Source: Phymatolithon calcareum
Taxonomy: Eukaryota; Rhodophyta; Florideophyceae; Hapalidiales
Length of the DNA: 64,000 nt
Assembly (NCBI GenBank): GCA_977006965.1
Contig: OZ345384.1
Span: 124,001-188,000 of the forward strand
Direction: 5' to 3'
The notes under the pieces were generated by a model that saw nothing but the letters and a program-made list of their open reading frames with translations, was not told the DNA's origin and ran no database searches. The position numbers and the translations under genes were made by a program. Shown one piece after another: positions 55,840 to 64,000 of this stretch; within the stretch, counting starts at the first letter, position 1; the number at the start of each line of letters is the position of its first letter.

Positions 55840-56350
55840 GAATTTGATCAGGCATGGTGGAGAGTGTGAGGAAGGCGGTAAAGTTGCAGTATGTTGAAAT
55901 AGAGGACACAGAACGGGTGGAGCGGTTTAGGCTGAAATTGGGGAGGGATTGGGGAAAAATAAAAAGTTGTTGTGAGAGTGGGCGGAGTAGTTGGAGAGGG
56001 GTTGGAGAGGGCGTAGAAGGAGTATGAGGGAGGGTGTGGTAAACATGAGGAAAAAATTGGCGGATGGAGGGAATGGGAGTCGTGACTCCCGGGGGCTCTG
56101 CCCCTTTCCCCCCGCTGGGGGCTCGCCCCCAAACCCCGGCCATGTTTTTTTAGTCGTCAGGATAGCAGGGCGCTGTGCGCGTGCGGTCCGGTGTGTTTAA
56201 GCAAGAGTGGTATTCCCTAAGATGTAATCCCTATTCCCTATTCCAGCGTGGGCCTAAAGGCTATTCCTTTTCTTTCTCTCTTTTTCTTCTCCCCTCTCTT
56301 CCCGCTTTCTCTTCTTCCTCCTTCTTTTCCTCCCTGCCGTCTCGGTTCCC
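55840..56350. repeat. Low-complexity tracts and GC hairpin
   Basis: 55860-56060 is G-rich, 56083-56140 holds inverted GGGGGCT/GCCCCC words (CTCCCGGGGGCTCTGCCCC ... GGGGGCTCGCCCCC), and 56255-56345 is a C/T-rich tract. The open frames across them are by-products of composition. Confidence 0.65.
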
Positions 56351-56395
56351 CATTCTTTGTGTAAACAGAGATTAGGTAATAGAGATTAGGGAAGT

Positions 56396-56530
56396 GTAAG
56401 CCGTCCCACGGGTGTAAGCACAACGGATTGCTGTAAGGCATAGATCTGTAAGCGGTACTGACTGGTGTAAGCACGGAAGCACCTGTGATGATGTAAGCAC
56501 AGCCGTCAGTAAGCACTGGTGATGGTGTGA
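56396..56530. repeat. GTGTAAGC/CTGTAAG cluster
   Basis: About seven copies of (G/C)TGTAAG(C) in 135 bp. It is the reverse orientation of the TTACAG cluster at 44475-44650. Confidence 0.6.
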
Positions 56531-56916
56531 GCGTGACTGGGCCACTTGTCCCGCGGTGGTCTTCGTCGAAGCGGGCCGTGAAGATAGAGATTGTATGAAC
56601 AGTTTAGAGTTCATTTGTATGTAGTGAAGTTTGGAGAATGTTGTGACGGGGTGAGATTGCCACGTGTGCGTACGACAGACTTGTCCAAGAATAGAAACTG
56701 GACGAATGACACGTGTGTGACTGTCATGACGTGATACGTGTAAAATGCGTAAGTTGGATATGATGGGCGACGGTTTTCCACGTGTGGAGGACGATTTAGT
56801 GTTCCCGGACGACTTGACACGTGGCGGAAATCATTTAGGGTTTCCGGACGGGTTGATCTACGTATATACTTGTAACGGGTGGCTCGACTGGCCTCCATTG
56901 TAGATTTTAATTGCAT
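56531..56916. other. No gene seen
   Basis: A 101-codon minus frame is open but Arg/Thr-rich and without match. ACGTGT(G/C) words recur (CCACGTGTG, CACGTGTG, CACGTGG). Confidence 0.35.
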
Positions 56917-57380
56917 CTATATATATGTGGCCGGGACAGCTGGAATAACCCATTTTGCCCTTTTCCGCAACATTTCCAGCTGTCCCCATTCACACGGGAT
57001 AGCTGGGAAACACCGGTTCCGCACTTTCGACCGACTTCCCAGCTGATCCACTTTCGTGCCATCCTATATATATGTGGCCGGGACAACTGGATTAACCCAT
57101 TTTGCCCTTTTCCGCAACCTTTCCAGCTGTCCCCATTCACACGGGATAGCTGGGAAACACCGGTTCCGCACTTCCGACCGACTTCCCTGCTGATCCACTT
57201 TCGTGCCATCCTATACGTTGTGGCTGGGATAGCTGGAATTTTAATTCTTTAATTTTGCTTTTTTTCCAATTTATGAGTAAAGTTCGGATAGCTGGTAAGT
57301 ATTGTGGACCAATTATTTTTCTCCCTGTTTTTTCGATATATTTTTGAATTTCTCCTTTTTCCAGCTGATCCAAGCGTTGA
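56917..57380. repeat. 147-bp tandem repeat, two full units and a partial
   Basis: Units 56917-57063 and 57064-57210 are nearly identical; a third, diverged start (CTATACGTTGTGGCTGGGAT) follows at 57211. Each unit contains an inverted pair GGGACAGCTGGAA / TTCCAGCTGTCCC (13 bp in the first unit) able to form a stem, and ends GATCCACTTTCGTGCCATC. Confidence 0.9.
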
Positions 57381-57579
57381 ATTAATTATCATTGATGTCT
57401 CTTGAATCGTATTTGGCAAAGGTTCTCGCAATAGAGCGAACGTATTCTCTTTACTTTACTAGAGAAATGGAATGAGAACTTTTGAAGATTAGTCTTTTTT
57501 TGTTGGGCTTTCGGCTTAGTTTCAGGCCCTACATAAATGTATCGCCATTTTGTAGCAACTTTGCTGCAGTACGTTAATG

Positions 57580-58799
57580 GTTCCGCTATCAGATCGAAAA
57601 GGTGCCGCGACATTTGTCGCCGCCACGAGAACATTCATTTTCCACGCTCGAAACGCGCGCATGGTTATGCCTCCAGGAAACGGATTTCTAGCGCATCTCC
57701 TTACACTAGCTCAACGTTCTGATTGATATTGAGCGATGCTGCGTCAGCACAACCGACGTTAACGACCACGCGCAGAACTAGCACGAAGGACGCAAATGTC
57801 TTGATAGTTTTCGGCATTGTGGCGGAAAACAGGAGAGTCTAACGCTATGCGCTGAAGAAATCAATAATGAGTCGAATATCTTCCTTGAAACCAAGATCGA
57901 TTGGTCTGTCGCCTTCGTCAGGCGCGATATACTTGCAAACTTTCAGATTTAGCCGCCGCCTGCCGAGCAAGTCCAGAAGTCCCGCAGAAGTCGCCACAAC
58001 GATATGTAAAAAGAGCGTCGCGGTCGACTGGGACTCCACCAATAGCGAGGAAATAACGAGGAAAGTACGCAGATGCACTCCGCGCCGTCTGTCGTCGGCA
58101 ACACGTGCGCAAACTTTGGTTGTGATATCTAACGCCTGACGTGCGAGCACACGAGAAGGAGAAAGAATGACCTCAGCAAGACCTTCCCCCGGAATAAATG
58201 GGAGCTGTTTCTCCATTCCCATGTGCGCATAATTAGCGGGAGGACGAACACCATGGTCTTCCTCGACCCGGTGCGGTGTGCTTAATTCCACCTCTTTTTA
58301 TTCCTCTATCTCGACGAGAGAGACGCACGACGCACGGTGGGGTACGTTACCACCCTAGACAAGAATGCCGCCGCGCAGCTCGCGGACCCACATGAACACT
58401 TTCATCACCATCAATGAGATAACGCGGCGGTCCCCAAGAGCTCAGCACAAGCTCGATGTACGTACATAACGCGTGAATCTAGCTCCTTCACCTCCTTGGG
58501 CGCCAGTTGGCGCAAGTCGGCGAGAACGGGGGCTTCGACTTCTGCAGCTTGCTTAGCGGCAGACTTTTCTGGCGGCGGCAAGACAGAGCCCGTCTAGCGC
58601 GGAGAGCCACTGCCTGGTCGAGAAGGGTCACAGGCTCTGCTGAGGCGCGGGCGCGTGCTTCTGCTACGGCGGCTTCGCGTGCATTGTGGTCGCCGGCAGT
58701 CAGAGCACGCGCACGGGCTGCGGCTTCAACTGGGTGCACGGGCGGAAACAGCGGAGGCGCGTAATGTAGGGACGTAATCCTCATTGGCGTACTCTGCAT
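57580..58799 (-). pseudogene. DDX41: DDX41-type DEAD-box RNA helicase, decayed
   Basis: Minus-strand pieces in family order: an N-terminal part (PLFPPVHPVE, then VTLLDQAVALRARR), GNVP, motif I near 58265 as TGSRKT (normally GSGKT), VFVLPLIM, then QLPFIPGEG with PSRVLARQ (motif Ia), LAIGGVPV, HIVVATSAGLLDLL (Ib), motif II near 57910 as DEGD (normally DEAD), [26 protein letters not shown] (motif III) and NVLVAATNVA from the second RecA domain. DDX41 acts in splicing and nucleic-acid sensing. Several frameshifts, stops, changed motifs I and II and missing segments (Q motif, much of domain 2) make it a pseudogene. I see no introns inside the matched parts. Confidence 0.8.
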
Positions 58800-59545
58800 C
58801 GCTCGGACGGCCGAGCATGACCGGCAAACATGGACATGCAGCTGCAGCTATACTGTACTGCTTCTGTGTTCTGCACTTTGAGTCTGACAGCTGGTTGATT
58901 CCAATGGGATTTGGATTTCATAAATTCGATCCAAATTCCCAATCCTGGCAAATTTGATACATCATTCAAAGTATTTGGCGCAATCGCATTGGCAGAGAAT
59001 CGCTAATAGATTATAGGCAACCGTGCACACTGTGAATATTGTTTCCAAACTTCCGAAGTGATTGAGTTCGGATACTTCACAACGTTACAGCTTAAAGAAG
59101 TTCTCAGCACTTCGCATTTAAGAATGAGGGCCGCTCATGGTAAGATTTTCTACGTGACGTATAGTTTACTCTGATCGTTTTAATCTCTTCGCTGTTCTTG
59201 AGTTGCAGTGTAGTGTGCTGGATGTAATTTTTTTCCATATTTTTCTGCTGGTCTTTTATAGGATGACTACGCCCATTTGGTGACGTGCGCCAAGGGAAGT
59301 TCCGACAGAAATAGAATTCTTTCGACACGCAAATATCGTAGAAAAGCTTTTGCTCGTGACTGAAGAAAGTGGGTCAGACCTCTACTGAAAGCTCGCGCTC
59401 GTCTTCGTGCCGCTCGACCGCTGGACTTCCCACAAGGCTACCGCGCTGAATCTCAACACCTGGACGATTGTGTTGTCTCTCCCTCCCCTTTCTCCTCTCT
59501 TCGGCTTTTCTCTCCCATGTGACGTCGGGTTTCCAGCCTGGCGCT
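58800..59545. other. No gene seen
   Basis: Short frames only. Confidence 0.4.
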
Positions 59546-59551
59546 ACACCA

Positions 59552-60342
59552 AGAGATAAGTTCCTTGACCTTAAACCTCGACGAGGACATACCGGCTCCT
59601 AAGTTGCTCATTTTGAGTAAACCTTGTCATGTGTTCAAATTTGAACCGACTCCTAAGTTGCTTAAACGTCTCACTGGGTGCGAAGTGAGAGTCCTCACCA
59701 TTCGTGACGTATAACTCGTTGGTTGAGTTGTTAATATCCCCTTCATTAATTTCACAAGCATACTTTGCTTACAGTCGACACAGTTGACAACTCTACGACC
59801 GAACCTGCCACGAAGAGACCAACTGGTCGTCGGTGCTTCCGGAGATGGATATCCGCGATACGCCTGCCGCCGAAGGAGAAAGTATCGTCACAGCAAACAA
59901 GGCATCCCGAAATCCCATCGCGACATAAGGACAATGGTGGTTACAGCATCTGCCGACGACTGAATTCGTACCGATATTCGTAACCGCAACAAGATGATTG
60001 CCGTCATGGATGGACGAGCATACGAAAACACGTGGTACACTTTGGCAATTGATATACGTTTATCTAAACGTCCTAATGTCTATGTGCCGGAATTTTACCC
60101 TCCATTGAGGGGCACTTTTCCCTCAATTGAGGGACGAGAATTATTTAATTTTTTGCTCATGAAAGTTACTCGCTATCAAGCGCATCTAAGACTAGAAAAA
60201 CAAAAATGCGATGCGAGCTTAGTTATAACTGTCTCAAAATTTCAGGTTGGAGCATGATATTTAGACCGGCTAGGGTTACCCGAAATGAGCAACTTAAGCC
60301 GTTATGTCCTCGTCGAGGTTTACGGCCAAGGAACTCATCTCT
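59552..60342. mobile_element. TIR element, about 790 bp
   Basis: The left 59552-59623 and right 60273-60342 ends are inverted repeats of about 70 bp. The left AGAGATAAGTTCCTTGACC matches the right, reverse complemented, AGAGATGAGTTCCTTGGCC; both continue with AAACCTCGACGAGGACATA and AAGTTGCTCATTT. A second AGTTGCTTAAACG lies inside the left arm. No TSD was found. The interior has an 87-codon frame (59994-60257) without a family match. Likely a non-autonomous DNA element. Confidence 0.7.
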
Positions 60343-60780
60343 CGGGATCGTTGTGAAGCAAAATTCGATGGTTGTTTTCTTGCTTGTCGAACTTCGTCGA
60401 CGGATGAGCTCCGCGATTTTATAGGTCTCTGCAAAGAGGACAAGGAAATCATATTCTCGCCTATGCTTGCGTGGTGCTCCAATTCTGTATCCTACAATTG
60501 GTATTCCTAAGATTAGATTTTATGAGCATGTGGTACATTCGGAAAATAAAGAAATGCAGTAAGAAATCGTACGCTCGCCTTGAAACTCTCTTGGATATAG
60601 TTTCGTGTAAGTATAGGAAAGCGTTCGTGTTCTGCAATCAATGGCTTTCCCTTCCTTCTGAATTTCACTTCGATCATTACCAGCATTCATCCTGTTTCCT
60701 CTCTCAAATCTTCTCCATTGTGATCTCATCTCTTATATCGATTTGTGAGAGTCAGTACCGGGCGTGCGAATAAGAAAAAA
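60343..60780. other. No gene seen
   Basis: Short unassigned frames only. Confidence 0.35.
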
Positions 60781-60789
60781 TGCATTTAT

Positions 60790-61300
60790 CCAATGAAAGT
60801 CTACGTCCTGGGAACGAGAAAGCCGACGAGATTGCTCGTCGAGGCATTGCGGAATCAGATAGATATCGTGACGCATCAAGGCGTACCCTTGACCATGGAA
60901 GCCGTGCGGTCCATAACTGAACCGCGCTATTAGATGAAACCAAGAAATGTACAGTTTCTACCCCCAGAACTTCGGATTAGTCACAGACGCGCTGAAGTCA
61001 TCCTAAATCAACTTTCTGCAGAATGCTGCTCGCTGGTAGCAGCCTTTGACCGGAAGGACGATGGCTCGGCGGAATAGAACCCCATGTGCAAGGCCTGTCA
61101 ACGTAGAACCAAAGAAACTGTTGATCATTTAATCCTTCGCTGCAGTGGGCGTGCTTTATCAAGATGGCAGACTATCAAAACGGTAGAGGAATTATGTAGG
61201 GAGAAACAGCTTGGAGTAGTCATATTCGTAATCGATGAGGGGATGCTTGACAACCGCAGATGTTAACTCTAGTTAACGTCTGAAGAAGAAGAAGAAAGTC
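60790..61300 (+). mobile_element. LINE with RNase H, 5'-truncated tail
   Basis: Plus strand gives PPELRISHRRAEVILNQL (60970-61010), then a zinc-knuckle-like CKACQRRTKETVDHLILRC (61090-61145) and WQTIKTVEELC. It matches the tail of the LINE at 42240-43524. Two in-frame stops (near 60933 and 61078) break it. It ends in GAAGAAGAAGAAG at 61283-61296, a short simple-repeat tail as LINEs carry. Confidence 0.75.
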
Positions 61301-63240
61301 TATGTCAGCCTTCCGCTTATCAATATATTGGAACGATGGAAGTTCAATAGACCATCATGCATTCAAGTGCGTAACAACTTTGAATGGTCCATGTTTTCGA
61401 GAAGAATGTTTCCCACTGTATTTTACCTTTCCATTTCACCCACTTTTAGAACTAAAAGGCGACAACATATTAACTAGGAACGCTTCTTCCGATTTTTCGG
61501 AGGGAATTTAATATCGTCTGCTTATAGCTTTCAATTTAACAACTTAAGACGAGCATTTAGTCTCTTCTTCTTCGCCTACTAGTAGGCCCACTTCAACTCA
61601 TCAAATTCGCCCCAGTCCAATACCTCAAATCTCGCCAACTATTTTGCTTCTGGTTCCTTTAAACATATGGGAAGAATAAGCTTTGTTGGAGCTGCAAGGT
61701 CCGAGACGATCAGGGTCTCCGACCTAGACTGCGGGATTGGGTTTGTTGCAAATAATCCTTGAAGAAAATGGGATTCTTTTCCAACGTTCTGCAGCGATAC
61801 GTTTCCACAGCGCTGTCGACACAGAGCTCGTACGCGCTCGGCAGCGCCAGGAATGAATGGTTCTAGTGTACTGCAGTGGAGTAATTCAGTTTGCGCCCGT
61901 CAGGATTTCGCGGACGCCGAAGCTCAAAAGCTCATGGAAAGCCATTGATATCGCGGAGCTATTACACCGTCATCATACGCAAAAGGAGAGATTGAAAACA
62001 CGGAAGCCAAAATTGTTTTTTGTGCGGAACGGGCGGCAATTTCAGCACAGAGATCATTCAAATTATACGGCAAATCTGCTTAATCTTCACACTTGGAGAA
62101 GTGGTCCTACGCGCGCCATATGAGTAATCCATTCTGACCATGATTACTGGAAGCCTAAGTTTTGAAATGTTGTAGAGTTTTGAAAGCCAATTTTGCTGCT
62201 ATATATTCGGAGCAAGACATGCGTACTATTCCTGGTCGCCATTCGGAGACAGATGAATTCGTTTTGACTCTCTACAGCATTGTCTTTCTTGCTATGAGCG
62301 TATTTCACGAGATTTCTTTGTTGGCAATAGGACAATCTTTTGTAAGTCAAACTCTACTTTTTTGCACTTGCTTCTGTGGTTGGAAAGTATATGTTCGAGC
62401 TCAGCGGTTACACTATTTCTGCATTTATAGCGACTCAAGGTTTGGACTGGGCATTGGTTGCATCCGAATGTAGGACGGAGAGCTCGACAACAGACATTGC
62501 CTCCATTTTTCTCACCCCGATGGAGACTCGTCGTCTTCTCTCACTGCTGGAATCTCGTACATAGAATACTTCTCCTCAAACTTCTGCTGTACCCATTCTT
62601 ATGCCGCACTTTCTACTGACAGAATTGCTGATGGCCGGTTTCTCTCATAAAACACCACGTTAAGAGCCTGTTTTCCGTGACTAAGAACACGCCCTCAAAC
62701 ACTAAAGTGTAGTGGTTCATTATCGCGCACAGGCGATATTTAAAATGCTAATAGAGAAATAATAGTCGCATTTAGTCCACCGTGTTCTGTATCCTCAATA
62801 CCGACATTTCGAGCAATTTGTTGTTGTGCGTCCGCTTTCTGTATAGCACAATGCTCTTGCTTTGGGCTCCACGCTTTGTCAAGTATTGCGGTCGGTACAA
62901 CAATAAAAACATGCTTTCAAAATTTATCTCTTCACAACGCGGCTGACGTGCTATTTTCCGCACTCTCTGTATATTCTCCGCTTCCAGATCTTGGCTGGTT
63001 CAGCTGTTTATATTAGTCAATTGAAGACGAAGATGGCTTTTCTCCACTTCTCCATGAATCACTTGCATGTCTTCCAGACGGCACCCAGTCGTTCTGAGCA
63101 TACATTGAAGTGGCTCTGGCGGTGCTGTGGCAGCTAGCACAACTATTGGAAACTAGCTGCCTGGAGGAGAAAATTTTCGCATCATCGTCATACACGAGCG
63201 AAATTTATCGGACCTCGAGATCAAGTGCGCCTCGGCGACC
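61301..63240. other. No recognised gene
   Basis: A hydrophobic 103-codon plus frame (62162-62473) is open and could be membrane-like by composition, but has no match and no clear start context. The rest is short frames. Confidence 0.35.
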
Positions 63241-63248
63241 ACTATTTT

Positions 63249-63690
63249 TTAAGCTTTGTTGATTCTTTTCAAGCTGCTGATCGCATTATCAAAAAGGTCT
63301 CCGCGCAAAAATCTTTCAGAGAGACCATTAGCCAAATCGTCTTGTCGCACTTGTCTATCTGAAAATCTGACAAAAACACCGAAGTCAAACCGAAAAGTGT
63401 AAAATAGAAGATCTTTGAGGGGTGATATCCATACGGTGATATTGTCTTCGAAACACAATGCATCTTGGACAATTGCCCTCTTACTTCCTCCAGTGGCGAG
63501 AATATCTGCAAAATCAGAGTCCCGGCGCCAGACTGCTTCCATTGCAGTCCTCTGTTCGGCATTTATGAAGTCCGCATCTCTACACCCAGTTCTAAGACGA
63601 AGTCCTTCAAGAGCGTCGAACGATTTCGGTTCTACAGGCGGCACCAGCACTTCTTGGCCGAGGACCTCGCTACCTTCGAAAAACAATTTC
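63249..63690 (-). pseudogene. RecQ-like SF2 helicase fragment
   Basis: Minus frame of about 145 codons. FINAEQRTAMEAVWRRDSDF is followed by DILATGGSKRAIV, a degraded Walker A (TGGGKS expected), and ALCFEDNITVWISPLKDL (motif Ia region). This matches the start of a RecQ-type helicase domain as often carried by mobile elements and subtelomeric genes. Walker B and the rest are not recognisable below 63300. The upstream part (63829-63690) is open in another frame. Short and with a damaged P-loop, so a remnant. Confidence 0.6.
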
Positions 63691-64000
63691 TAGTGGTAAA
63701 GGAAGCTGCGAGGGTACAGTCCTCAAAGCTGGAAGTTCGGATTTCTTTTTTCTTGCAGAAGAACGTGTTTGCGGCTGTGCCTCGAGAAGTGGAAACCATG
63801 AGCAAGAAGGAGAGAGATAGGGTGGGCACACTCTCCTATGCCCGACGTCGGTTCCTCAAAATATTGTCTTTCCTCGGCATATTCTGCTCCCAGCTTCTAC
63901 CGTCGTTTCAGTCCTCAGCCTTCGACTTAAACCATTTTATATCCACCTGTTCTGCAATGAGAACCATTAAAGGTTGTACCAATACAAGCAATGCCTTTAA
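63691..64000. other. Right edge, no gene seen
   Basis: May contain more of the helicase element upstream on the minus strand; nothing recognised. Confidence 0.3.

Overview
The window looks like nuclear DNA of a multicellular or protist eukaryote, from a gene-poor, transposon-rich region. It has a spliced exportin-7 (XPO7) homologue with a 106-bp GT-AG intron, a decayed DDX41-type RNA helicase, a broken NB-ARC/WD40 gene and C2H2 zinc fingers, set among non-LTR, Copia, LTR and hAT elements. There are no bacterial operons, ribosome binding sites or CRISPR arrays. Sparse introns, an NB-ARC/WD40 gene and XPO7 would fit a red alga, but this is inference from memory of gene families and other lineages remain possible.

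Layout: 0-5 kb (minus) holds two hAT pseudogenes and an NB-ARC/WD40 pseudogene; 5.4-6.0 kb a long-TIR element; 8.2-9.4 kb a complete small LTR element (TRIM-like) with target-site duplication (TSD); 11.7-13.8 kb a decayed Copia polyprotein on the minus strand; 14.4-19.7 kb a LINE interrupted by a complete hAT element with an 8-bp TSD; 22.3-23.1 kb a second LINE family; 25.8-26.7 kb zinc fingers; 27.8-30.7 kb XPO7; 33.1-33.4 kb a hAT-type MITE; 34.8-46.4 kb mostly LINE fragments, two of them with an inverted 5' half, plus a 51-bp minisatellite at 43.5-44.2 kb; 46.5-53 kb the most unusual block; 53-57.3 kb several tandem or low-complexity arrays; 57.6-58.8 kb a DDX41 pseudogene; 59.5-60.3 kb a TIR element; 60.8-61.3 kb a LINE tail; 63.2-63.7 kb a RecQ-like helicase remnant.

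The 46.5-53 kb block is the best candidate for something undescribed. It is visibly GC-richer than its surroundings. It encodes a protein with a literal DGQHR motif (the signature of DndB-type DNA-modification proteins), then a charged Ser-rich linker, then a 585-codon open frame ending in a 2-oxoglutarate/Fe(II) dioxygenase fold (HxD, distal H, R). Next come nested hairpins, and then a second, shorter unit whose dioxygenase-like C-terminus has lost the distal metal-binding His. The two units share flanking repeats, including a palindrome present three times. I read it as a mobile or selfish cassette that pairs a DGQHR protein with a putative base or protein oxygenase; that function is inference.

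Most genes here are damaged. In several, the stops fall where the family has Trp, Arg or Gln, consistent with C:G to T:A transitions, while others carry single-base frameshifts. True decay is likely, but some indels could be assembly errors. All coding-region ends inside degenerate elements are approximate.
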